Assembly: GCA_937951625.1 (NCBI GenBank)
Contig: CALFBP010000004.1
Span: forward strand, 1 to 64,000
Origin: an uncultured Thermoguttaceae bacterium
GTDB lineage: Bacteria > Planctomycetota > Planctomycetia > Pirellulales > Thermoguttaceae
Length of the DNA stretch: 64,000 nucleotides
Direction: 5' to 3'
Each line of letters opens with the position of its first letter. Position 1 is the stretch's first letter. Below the pieces are notes generated by a model. The model had not been told where the DNA came from. It saw only the letters and a program-made list of their open reading frames with translations, and did no database searches. Of this stretch, positions 8,909 to 16,976 are shown piece after piece. The position numbers and the translations under genes were made by a program.

Positions 8909-10474
8909 ATGGCATTTCCCCCCGTCCGTCGGGCTATTGTAAGCGTCAGCGACAAGTCGAACCTCGCGGAATTCGCCCGGGGCCTGAGCGCGAAGGGCGT
9001 GGAGATTTTCAGCACCGGCGGCACCCGCGCCTTTCTTGAAAAGGAGGGGATCGCGGTTCGGGACGTGGCCCAATACACTGGCTTTCCCGAAATGATGGAT
9101 GGCCGGGTGAAAACGCTGCATCCCAAAATCTATGGCGGGATTTTGTGCCGCCACGACCACGCCGAGGACATGCGGGCGTTAGACGAACACGGGATCTTGA
9201 CCTTCGAGTTGGTCGTTGTGAATTTGTATCCCTTCGCCGCGACCGTGGCCAAGCCCGGCGTGACCGAGGCGGAGGCCATTGAGAATATCGACATTGGCGG
9301 TCCGAGCATGGTCCGGGCGGCGGCCAAGAATTTCGCCTTCACCACCATCGCCACCAGCCCTCGGCAGTACCCCGAAATCCTGGAACAAATTACTCAATCC
9401 GGGGGCACCACGCTGGACCTGCGCAAGCGTTTGGCGGCCGAGGCCTTCGCCCACACGGCCCACTACGATCGCGCGATCGCCGAGTATTTCGCTGGTCAAA
9501 CCGCCGAGGGGCCCTTCCCCAGCACAGCCACCTTGACTTACGTTCGCAAAGAGGTCCTCCGCTACGGAGAGAATCCCCACCAGGCAGCGGCCCTTTATGC
9601 TTGTCCGGAATCGCGACCGGGCAACGTAGTCTCGGCCCAACAGCTTCACGGCAAGGAGCTTTCCTACAATAACTTACTCGACATGGAGAGTGCTCTAGCC
9701 ATTGTGCGGGGCTTTACCGAGCCGGCCGCCGCGGTGATCAAGCACAATAACCCTTGTGGCGCCGCGGTCGACGAGTCGCTGTGCGAGGCGTTGCGCAAAG
9801 CTTTGGCGGGCGATCCCGTCAGTGCCTTTGGATCGGTGTTGGCGGTGAACCGGGTGGTCGATCTGGCCACCGCGGAGGTGCTTTGCGAGCCGGGGCTATT
9901 CGTCGAGGCCATCGTGGCCCCGGACTTCGAGCCTCAGGCCCTCGAGGCCCTTACGACCCGGCCGAAGTGGAAAGCCAATGTCCGCTTGATGAAAGTCGGC
10001 GCGATCGACTCGCCCGAGCCTTGGGCCTATCGCTTCCTCGAAGGGGGAATGCTCATGCAAGAGGCCGACGTGCTGCCCGATCCCGAGTCCCAGTGGCGGG
10101 TCGTTACTCAAGCGGCGCCGACGGAAGAGCAGCTCCGCGAACTGCGTTTCGCTTGGGCCATCGTGCGGCATATCAAGTCCAACGCCATTGCGGTGTGCAA
10201 GAATCGGATGCTGCTGGGCGCTGGAGCAGGCCAGATGAGCCGTGTGGATTCCACGGAGATCGCGGTGAAGAAAGCGGGCGACCGGGCTGCGGGGGCCGTG
10301 CTGGCATCGGATGCCTTCTTCCCCTTCCCCGATTCCGTGGAGCTGGCCGCCAAGTCGGGCATTGCCGCGCTGATCCAGCCCGGCGGCTCCCGCGCCGATG
10401 ACGACGTGATCGCCGCCTGCAATCGGCTGGGCTTGAGCATGGTGTTTACCGGGCGGCGGCACTTCAAACACTGA
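8909..10474 (+). CDS. purH: Bifunctional AICAR transformylase / IMP cyclohydrolase PurH
   Basis: The 521-residue protein matches the usual PurH length and begins at ATG 8909 after an AAGGA site. An in-frame start at 8837 would add 24 unconserved residues. The N-terminal IMP cyclohydrolase (MGS-like) domain shows RAIVSVSDKSNLAEFARGL and STGGTRAFLE, with MMDGRVKTLHPKIYGGIL. The C-terminal AICAR formyltransferase domain shows LRYGENPHQAAALY and the catalytic KHNNPCGAA. It carries out the last two steps of purine synthesis in the cytoplasm, using 10-formyl-tetrahydrofolate. That is the same folate C1 pool the Wood-Ljungdahl methyl branch draws on. It is convergent with hsp70. Confidence 0.97.
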   Translation: MAFPPVRRAIVSVSDKSNLAEFARGLSAKGVEIFSTGGTRAFLEKEGIAVRDVAQYTGFPEMMDGRVKTLHPKIYGGILCRHDHAEDMRALDEHGILTFELVVVNLYPFAATVAKPGVTEAEAIENIDIGGPSMVRAAAKNFAFTTIATSPRQYPEILEQITQSGGTTLDLRKRLAAEAFAHTAHYDRAIAEYFAGQTAEGPFPSTATLTYVRKEVLRYGENPHQAAALYACPESRPGNVVSAQQLHGKELSYNNLLDMESALAIVRGFTEPAAAVIKHNNPCGAAVDESLCEALRKALAGDPVSAFGSVLAVNRVVDLATAEVLCEPGLFVEAIVAPDFEPQALEALTTRPKWKANVRLMKVGAIDSPEPWAYRFLEGGMLMQEADVLPDPESQWRVVTQAAPTEEQLRELRFAWAIVRHIKSNAIAVCKNRMLLGAGAGQMSRVDSTEIAVKKAGDRAAGAVLASDAFFPFPDSVELAAKSGIAALIQPGGSRADDDVIAACNRLGLSMVFTGRRHFKH

Positions 10475-10537
10475 GCGAACGTTGAAACGCCCCGTGGGTG
10501 TTGGCCTCGACGACCGCAAAATCGCGACTGGCTCCCT

Positions 10538-12331
10538 TTAATCGTTCGCATCCTCCCGCACGCTGAACTCGAGCTTCCAACGTCGGTTGGTCTGTGGGCT
10601 GACGCACCAGAGTTCCAACATGCCCAGTTCGGTGATTCGGGCATGGAAGCGGACCGGCACATAGTCTTCCTCGATCGCCTCGTCGGCCGGGAGCGTGGTT
10701 TCCAACGAATCGGTTTCCGAAAGTTCCTCGTCGCTCCACCGTGACAGGACATCGCCAGGCCGGTCTTGCTTGCGGACCGAGGAACTGAAGAAGCGGAATT
10801 GGGCGGGTTCTCCGACCACCAAGCCGATTTCGTCCGAGGGCACGTCGGTTTCCGTGCCTTCTTCCATGCCGATGGGCACGACGCAAAGGGCACGCAGCGG
10901 CCGCACGGCGCCAGGTACAGCCAAGCCGGCGGTCTCGATACCCACGTAATACGCCCGGGCCGTACCGCCGCGGATCCGCATCCCACCCCGATGCTTGGCC
11001 CAGCCGTAATACGCCGCGCCCTTGGCCACGGCGTGGTCCAAATCCGGGGCCCCCAGCAATGGCCGGGGCGGCGGGTCCTTGGGAAACCAACTGGCCAAGA
11101 CTTCCAACAACCGCGCGCGAAGCACCTCGGCCTTGAAAACGCCGCCGTTGAACAGCACGTGGGTGGGTCGGGCGGGAGTCTCCGGATCGCTCCCCTGGGC
11201 ACGCAAAAAAGCCGCGACGTGCCGGGTGATCGCCGTGTCGGATTCGAAGGGCAGCCCGATCTCCTGGAAACCGGAAACACGCCGTCGGGCAGGCCGATCC
11301 GTGATTGCTACCCGCGGAAAGAATCCCTCGACCAGCAGTTCGGCGACGCGACTCCGCTCCACTTCCAGCGACACGGTGCCGCGCAGCAGCTTCGAGCCCC
11401 GCCCCAGCACGGCGATCGAGTGTTTTTCCGGTCCGCCCGGCGAGAGGACCATCTCTTTCGCGTTGCGGCAGGAATGCCACAAGGCCACGGATTGCCAGGG
11501 GTCGAGTTTGAGGCCCTTCTCGGCAAATTGGCCTGCCGCGAAATGGGCCAAGGCCAGGTCCATGTTGTCGCCGCCGATCAGCAGATGATTGCCCACGGCC
11601 AGCCGTTCCAGCACGAGGTTGCCGGATTCCTCCGTCACGCCGACGAGCGTCAAGTCGGTCGTGCCTCCGCCAACATCGCACACCAGAAGCTTGTCGCCGA
11701 GCTTCAATTGCCGCCGCCAACGATCGCCCAGGTCCGCCAGCCAGGCGTACACTGCCGCCTGAGGCTCCTCGAGCAGCACCATGCCCTCGGGCAAACCGGC
11801 TGCCAAGGCCGCTTCCCGGGTCAATTCCCGAGCGCTGGCGTCGAACGACGCCGGGACGGTCAGCACGACGATCTGGTCTTGCAGCGGGGCGTCGGGAAAC
11901 GCCGTGTTCCAAGCACCGATCAAATGCTCTAAATAGCGCTGCGAGGCCACAACGGGCGAGACTTTCGGCACCTCGGCCGGGGCGTTCCACGGCAGGATCG
12001 CTTGACGGCGATCGACGCGACTGTGCGCCAACCACGATTTGGCCGCCCCGACGGTCCGGTCCGGCACCTCGGCCGCTTGCCGCCGGGCCAACTCGCCCAC
12101 GGCGTACTCCCGTCCCGACGCCCAGGGCAAGTCGAACGCTCCGTCCTTCGCCTCATGCGGATGGGCCAGGTAAAGAAACGATGGTAGGGTGGTCCGCGTT
12201 TCGATCGTTCCCGCGGCCACCAATTGCGGTACGCTGAGCAACTCGACCCGCGGGTGTTCCTCGTCCAACGGCACGTAGGCCACCACACTGTTGGTCGTGC
12301 CCAAATCCATGCCAACCACGTATTTCGCCAT
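10538..12331 (-). CDS. Hsp70-family chaperone (non-canonical DnaK relative)
   Basis: The 597-residue protein starts at ATG 12331 after AAGAGG. The actin-like ATPase domain is clear: VGMDLGTTNSVVAYV at the N terminus, the second phosphate motif CDVGGGTTDLTLV, and FNGGVFKAEVLR. The C-terminal part is short and lacks the DnaK substrate-lid region. This is the divergent Hsp70 class found paired with DUF2760 proteins, not the main DnaK of a dnaK-grpE operon. The DUF2760 gene lies 109 bases upstream on the same strand, so they are probably cotranscribed and work together. Its clients are unknown. Confidence 0.88.
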   Translation of the reverse strand: MAKYVVGMDLGTTNSVVAYVPLDEEHPRVELLSVPQLVAAGTIETRTTLPSFLYLAHPHEAKDGAFDLPWASGREYAVGELARRQAAEVPDRTVGAAKSWLAHSRVDRRQAILPWNAPAEVPKVSPVVASQRYLEHLIGAWNTAFPDAPLQDQIVVLTVPASFDASARELTREAALAAGLPEGMVLLEEPQAAVYAWLADLGDRWRRQLKLGDKLLVCDVGGGTTDLTLVGVTEESGNLVLERLAVGNHLLIGGDNMDLALAHFAAGQFAEKGLKLDPWQSVALWHSCRNAKEMVLSPGGPEKHSIAVLGRGSKLLRGTVSLEVERSRVAELLVEGFFPRVAITDRPARRRVSGFQEIGLPFESDTAITRHVAAFLRAQGSDPETPARPTHVLFNGGVFKAEVLRARLLEVLASWFPKDPPPRPLLGAPDLDHAVAKGAAYYGWAKHRGGMRIRGGTARAYYVGIETAGLAVPGAVRPLRALCVVPIGMEEGTETDVPSDEIGLVVGEPAQFRFFSSSVRKQDRPGDVLSRWSDEELSETDSLETTLPADEAIEEDYVPVRFHARITELGMLELWCVSPQTNRRWKLEFSVREDAND

Positions 12332-12440
12332 GAGAAGACCTCTTGCGAGCTTTCAGGCCGACCACGAACTACCGACGCGACAGCGAAAACCTCGGCAAAA
12401 CGAGAAGGTCCAAAACCCTGCCCCGTTGCCGAGTGAAGCC

Positions 12441-12995
12441 TCACTGCAATTCCACTTCCGCGGGGGCGACGACGCGGGCCGCGGTCTCTTTGCCCGACCA
12501 GATCGGTACCTCGCACTTCGTCGCTTCCCAGCCGTGATGGACGATCCGGCCGCGAAACGGTGGCTCGCCCACAACGTTGCCCGTCAGTTGAATTCGCCCC
12601 GCGTCGAAACCTGCGGGGACGTCGATCGGCGAACCCTCGGGCTGATCCATCAGCGGCCGGAGCGCGAACATCCGCTCGATGACCGCGGCGCAATCGCGGT
12701 GGACATCGCGGGCAACGGCGCCGATCTGAGCGTCGGAAAACCCAGACAACGACTCCTTGATGAAGTCCACGAAGCGGGCCTCGCGCTGCAAAGCGGCCAA
12801 CAGGGAAATGGCCTCGCTGCGGCCAACGGGCTTGGGGACCGGTTTTTTTGGCTCGGGCCGATTGACGGCTTGAACCTCTCCGGCCGGTGCGGTTGACGGC
12901 TTTTCAAGTTGCAAAGCTTCCCCCACGCGGGCGGCGGTCTCGGCCCGGAACAACACGGCGAAAAACACCCGCACGGCAAGCCAGATTCGTCGCAT
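12441..12995 (-). CDS. DUF2760 family protein, partner of the adjacent Hsp70
   Basis: The 184-residue protein starts at ATG 12995, preceded by AAAGGGGG. The N terminus has a hydrophobic stretch (IWLAVRVFFAVLF), then a Pro/Lys linker. The rest is the DUF2760 domain with its recognisable segments SLLAALQREARFVDFIKE, GFSDAQIGAVARDVHR, PAGFDAGRIQLTGNV and a C-terminal APAEVEL. The biochemical function of the family is not known. Its repeated occurrence next to a divergent Hsp70 suggests a cofactor or membrane anchor for that chaperone, which is inference. It is transcribed before hsp70 in the same direction. Confidence 0.85.
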   Translation of the reverse strand: MRRIWLAVRVFFAVLFRAETAARVGEALQLEKPSTAPAGEVQAVNRPEPKKPVPKPVGRSEAISLLAALQREARFVDFIKESLSGFSDAQIGAVARDVHRDCAAVIERMFALRPLMDQPEGSPIDVPAGFDAGRIQLTGNVVGEPPFRGRIVHHGWEATKCEVPIWSGKETAARVVAPAEVELQ

Positions 12996-13040
12996 GATGA
13001 CGCCCCCTTTGAAGCGGCTCACTTCACAAACGAACTTTTC

Positions 13041-13069
13041 AGTGTAGAGGAGACGGGCCAGTTTGGCGA
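13041..13069 (-). promoter_or_regulatory. Candidate promoter for DUF2760-hsp70
   Basis: On the minus strand, TCGCCA (13069-13064) and TACACT (13046-13041) are separated by 17 bases and lie about 45 bases upstream of the DUF2760 start. Both boxes match four of six consensus positions, so support is modest. No CIRCE element or sigma-32-type box was seen. Confidence 0.35.
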
Positions 13070-13215
13070 GGGGGCAAGCGAGACGCCAAGGCCTCAGAAC
13101 ACCCACCGCATCGCATCCGATGATGCGACACTGAGATGGGCGAAGCCTTTCCCGTTATTAACGCAGTTCAACGGAACCGCTTACCTGCCGCTGTCTGAGA
13201 AGGCAATGGACCGGG

Positions 13216-14010
13216 CTACTGCTCGCCGTGCGCCGCGAGGCCCTCGGAAAACCCGCCGTTGATATGAATGACTTGACCGGTAACAAAGCCTGCGGCCGGC
13301 GAGACGAGGAATCGTGCGACGTGGGCCACGTCTTCCGGCAAGCCCCATCGCCTCAAAAGCGATTCGCGTTGGGCCCGCGCTTGCCAAGTCTCGGAGGCCC
13401 GCTCACCCCAAGCCGTCTTGATCCATCCCGGCGCGACGCAGTTCACGCGGACCTGGGGAGCCAAAGATCGAGCCAGGCTGCGGGAAAAGGCCATGACCGC
13501 CCCTTTGACGGCGGCGAACAACTCGCCGCTATCGCCAGCCATGCCGCGATCCGCCCCGTCCCAGCCCATATTCAAGATCACACCGCTGCCCCGGGCCTTC
13601 ATCCTCGGCCCGATCAGTCGCGATAGTCGCATGGTTGCCGCCACATCGACCCGCCAAAGCTCTTCCAACTTGCGGTCGAATGGCCAAGAGGCGGCGGCGC
13701 CAGTCAGAACGTCCGCTCCCGCGTTGTTCACCCAAATGTCCACGCCGCCGCGCCATTGCCAGGCCTGTTCAACTAGCCGCTCGTGATTTGCAGGATCGGC
13801 CAGGTCCACAAGAAGCACATGGGCCTCGGCTAGGGCACGACGAATCTCGGCGGCCACGGACTCGGCGGCCGCCGCGCTTTTTCGGGCGTGAATCAAAACC
13901 GCGGCGCCCGCCCGGCCGAGTTCCAACGCAATCGCGCGACCAATGCCGCTCGAAGAGCCGGTAACTACGGCGGTCTTGCCCTGCAACTCTCTGCTTCGCA
14001 GATCGTTCAC
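13216..14010 (-). CDS. SDR-family protein lacking the catalytic Ser and Tyr
   Basis: The 264-residue protein has the short-chain dehydrogenase/reductase Rossmann motifs TGSSSGIG (17-24) and NNAG (95-98), plus the C-terminal AGFVTGQVIHINGG typical of classical SDRs. The active site is altered. The YxxxK motif reads FAAVK (Phe165, Lys169). The position of the catalytic Ser, about 13 residues before it, is Gly/Asp within MGWDGADRG. It may bind NAD(P) without the usual chemistry, or use a different mechanism. The substrate is unknown. It lies alone, upstream of DUF2760 on the same strand with a 220-base gap. Confidence 0.85.
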   Translation of the reverse strand: MNDLRSRELQGKTAVVTGSSSGIGRAIALELGRAGAAVLIHARKSAAAAESVAAEIRRALAEAHVLLVDLADPANHERLVEQAWQWRGGVDIWVNNAGADVLTGAAASWPFDRKLEELWRVDVAATMRLSRLIGPRMKARGSGVILNMGWDGADRGMAGDSGELFAAVKGAVMAFSRSLARSLAPQVRVNCVAPGWIKTAWGERASETWQARAQRESLLRRWGLPEDVAHVARFLVSPAAGFVTGQVIHINGGFSEGLAAHGEQ

Positions 14011-14234
14011 GTCGGGGGCCCAATACTACTGCGCAAGTTGGAAAACTGGGTTAGCTTCAGATGGCGTAAGCCTTTGCCGAACGGGGCGGCTTCTTGCCTA
14101 AAACGGCATCCTGCGCTGTAATCCGAAAACCTTCGCGCGCAAAGCCCTGGCAAGAAGGTTCTATCGGCCAGCGACTGGCGAGACAAGCGGGTCAGCCGGA
14201 AAGCATGCCGCTGATGGCGTTCTCGGCCACGTCT

Positions 14235-14867
14235 TCAGCGGAATGTGAAGCCGATGCCCACCCGCGGCCCAGGTGGCCCAAGACCCCAGCGGCAATGAGG
14301 ATGAAATCCCCACCAGGGGCCCCAAGGGTCGTGATAGTGGTATTCGTGGACAACCACGGGTCGGGACGAGGGTGAGCTGGCCACGACCGTCTCTCGGCGG
14401 GCGGGCGGCGGCTCCTGCATGGCTTTGATGACCGCGGGACTCAATCCTCGTTGCTGCAATTCGATGAGATCCTGAGCGGTCAACTGTCTCACCATGCCGT
14501 GGTAACGGATGTGGTTAATGATCAGCTCGTCGGCCACGCCCGCCTGGTGCATGGCCAACACGTCCTCGATCGTCACCGCGCCGGCGGCGACTTGTTTCTG
14601 CATGGTTTGCTCGATCAACGCGCGGTTGCGGGCCTCCATCTCGTCCAGGCTGTTTCCGATGGCGGCGCCGGTCAGTGCGCCCACTCCAGCCCCGATTGCC
14701 GCCCCTGGCCCTGTCTTGCCCACCGCGCTGCCGACGAGCGCTCCCACGCCAGCGCCCCCCAGTCCTCCCATCAGCGCGCCGCGGTCTGAATGGTAGGGAG
14801 ACTGGCAGCCCGAGGCCCAAAATGCAGCGATCACGAAGACTGACAGTCGAGCGAAACGGCCATCCAT
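14235..14867 (-). CDS. Lipoprotein with glycine-zipper domain
   Basis: Start ATG 14867 gives a 210-residue protein with a signal peptide ending in a lipobox-like ASGC (near residues 17-20). An upstream ATG at 14885 adds six residues. A glycine-zipper segment follows, with repeated GxxxG spacing (GALMGGLGGAGVGALVGSAVG). Next is a short helical region with DLIELQQRGLSPAVIKAMQ, a repeated motif of planctomycete envelope proteins. The C-terminal tail is rich in His, Pro, Trp and Gly (HEYHYHDPWGPWWGF). It is expected at the inner face of the outer membrane or in the periplasm. No enzymatic function is apparent. Confidence 0.75.
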   Translation of the reverse strand: MDGRFARLSVFVIAAFWASGCQSPYHSDRGALMGGLGGAGVGALVGSAVGKTGPGAAIGAGVGALTGAAIGNSLDEMEARNRALIEQTMQKQVAAGAVTIEDVLAMHQAGVADELIINHIRYHGMVRQLTAQDLIELQQRGLSPAVIKAMQEPPPARRETVVASSPSSRPVVVHEYHYHDPWGPWWGFHPHCRWGLGPPGPRVGIGFTFR

Positions 14868-15297
14868 GCCCCGGCTCCGCGCCAACTTGAGACTTGCTTC
14901 ATATCGGCTGCCAGTCGCAGCGGAAGAAACGAGCGATTATGTCCCGGCTTCCCACCCCGGTCAACACAAGTGAGAGGGAATCATAGATACAAAATAGTGG
15001 GGACTCAACTGTAAAATATTTTCCATTTTGCCAAGTCTATGTGCCTCTTGGGTGGTACGATCCGCCATTACTGTGGCAGTACGCCATGAAACGATCGATC
15101 TCCGTTAGAAAAAACATCGCCAATAGCCCACGGATGGTATCCTGCTGCTTAGCTCTTGATCAGTATGTTTATTGGACATCCACCAAAGGGGGTAAAACGG
15201 TCACGTTCTGACTTGCCACCGAAGGCGATTTTCGTTATGATCCGCCCCCTCGTCTGCGGGAAAACTCTGCTTTGAGTATGCTGAGGCCGACCTGACC
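14868..15297. other. 430-base divergent intergenic region
   Basis: No coding sequence was recognised between the glycine-zipper lipoprotein (-) and the next gene (+). The region is AT-richer than its surroundings around 14985-15030. It holds the sigma-70-like promoter listed separately. A TACGAT box at 15056 has no partner -35 element at suitable spacing. Confidence 0.5.
15213..15241 (+). promoter_or_regulatory. Sigma-70-type promoter
   Basis: TTGCCA (15213-15218), a 17-base spacer, then TATGAT (15236-15241). Both boxes match five of six consensus bases with ideal spacing. Transcription would start near 15248, giving a leader of about 50 bases before the start codon at 15298. Confidence 0.6.
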
Positions 15298-16902
15298 ATG
15301 CCTTCGCGATCCACACCGCGTTCCGGTCTGCCGCGAGAGCCTGCGAGGTGCCGAGTCGGGATTGTTTTGCTGGCTTTGGGAATGGTCAGCGCTTTGGGTT
15401 GTGCAGTCTCGCCGTGGAGGTCGATTCCCGCCGCGTCGAGCTTGACCACGGCCAGTGCTGCGAGTGTTGCGTCGGCACCGGTCACTTCCCCGAGCGGAAA
15501 CAGCTTTCAGAGCCAAAGTCCGGTTGCCCCGTCAGCTCCGTCATCCGTTCCCGCGTCGTCCTCTAACCTTGCTCCGACCCCAGCGCAAGCTTCCAGTCCG
15601 GACCTTGAGGCCATCGATCGACTTGTGGAGAGGATTGCGGAGCGCGACGGCTTGGACGCGGCAGGCCGCGCCCGGCTTTCGCAAGACTTGCGTCAGACGG
15701 ACCCCTCGCTTTGGCCCGCTTTGATGCAGGCCTTTGAGGCTGCGCTGGCCTACCAGCGGCAGATGAAAGAGAGGCCCAAGACCGCAAGTGTGGGGCAGAT
15801 CTCGATGTCTTCGGAGCACCGTTCGGCGGAGGCATTTCCGCCGTCCGTCGAGCGGGGACCATCGAATTCGTCAAGCGGGAGTCGCCCGCCTGTGACCGAG
15901 CCCAGAACCTCCGTCTCCCAGGGCGAAAAGGCGTCATCGCCTTCGCCGGTGGACGTGGGAGCATCGGCGCCGGCCATGGCGCCACCCCAAACGCTTGGGG
16001 AATCGGTACCCGGCCCGATGACTTCCGGCCTTCGATCGCTGTCGCCGAGCGCGGAGAGAGAGAAGGAGCTTGCACGTGGTCCAATCCAGTCGCTGGGAGA
16101 AAAAGGCGAGCAGCCCCAAAACGCAGCGGAGGAGAAAAATCCGTCGGGTGTGGTACTCGCCAGTTATACCGGAACGATGAACGCTGCCGGTGAACCTTGG
16201 CTGGAGCGGTTGGACGTCGCGGTGAAGGCGTTGGAGGCCGAGCTTCGCGGCTCGCCGCAGACTTCGGCCGAGATTGCGCAACAGGCTCGCTTGAGACTGC
16301 TATACTTGGCCGCTGGGCGGAGGGAAGAGGCGTTACGACCAATTCCCGCGGCCTCGCCCGCCATGCAGGACTCTTGGGCCCAAATGATCTACGGCTTGGC
16401 CGCCTGGATGGACGTGGAGCGGATGCCCGACGCGGGGCGTCGCGCCGCCGAGGCCCGGCAACAGCTCCTTGCCGCCGCCCAGCGTCTGGGCGAGTTGGCG
16501 CCGCTTTTGATCCGCAACGCCAGCTTCGCGAAAGAGGTAAAAAGTTACGGCGACATCACGCCCTTCGAAAAGACCGAGTTCAGCCCTGGCCAGGAGGTCC
16601 TGCTATATGCGGAATTGGAAAACTTCAAATCCGAGGAAACGCCCAAAGGCTTCCACACCCAGTTTCGCGGCAGCTACGAAATCTTCGATGCCCGCGGGCA
16701 ACGGGTGACCGCCCAGGAGCTGGGGAAGACGGAGGAATACTGCCGCAATCACCGCCGCGATTTCTTCGTGGTCTATAATTTCCGCCTTCCGCGACGGATC
16801 TACAACGGGCGGCACACCCTGCAATTGACCGTCGAAGACCTGCACGGCCAGAAGATCGGCCAATCATCGCTGGAATTCACAGTCAAAGGCGCCGCCGACT
16901 GA
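15298..16902 (+). CDS. Exported Ser/Pro-rich protein of unknown function
   Basis: The 534-residue product has a basic N terminus, a hydrophobic segment (VGIVLLALGMVSALGC) ending in a weak lipobox, and a long Ser/Ala/Pro linker. A helical segment (ERIAERDGLDAAGRARLSQD) and a second linker follow. The C-terminal globular half begins near residue 280 and ends in a beta-rich region (LPRRIYNGRHTLQLTVED). The end of the protein looks like an immunoglobulin-like or similar ligand-binding fold, but I do not recognise the family. The start ATG at 15298 fits the promoter at 15213-15241. It lies alone, convergent with the esterase-like gene. Confidence 0.7.
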   Translation: MPSRSTPRSGLPREPARCRVGIVLLALGMVSALGCAVSPWRSIPAASSLTTASAASVASAPVTSPSGNSFQSQSPVAPSAPSSVPASSSNLAPTPAQASSPDLEAIDRLVERIAERDGLDAAGRARLSQDLRQTDPSLWPALMQAFEAALAYQRQMKERPKTASVGQISMSSEHRSAEAFPPSVERGPSNSSSGSRPPVTEPRTSVSQGEKASSPSPVDVGASAPAMAPPQTLGESVPGPMTSGLRSLSPSAEREKELARGPIQSLGEKGEQPQNAAEEKNPSGVVLASYTGTMNAAGEPWLERLDVAVKALEAELRGSPQTSAEIAQQARLRLLYLAAGRREEALRPIPAASPAMQDSWAQMIYGLAAWMDVERMPDAGRRAAEARQQLLAAAQRLGELAPLLIRNASFAKEVKSYGDITPFEKTEFSPGQEVLLYAELENFKSEETPKGFHTQFRGSYEIFDARGQRVTAQELGKTEEYCRNHRRDFFVVYNFRLPRRIYNGRHTLQLTVEDLHGQKIGQSSLEFTVKGAAD

Positions 16903-16976
16903 GCCGAGTCGAATTCGCTCCACCCGTCGGCAGACGTTCGTCGCCGCCTCTAACCCAGGAATGTCGGCTGCGCAAT

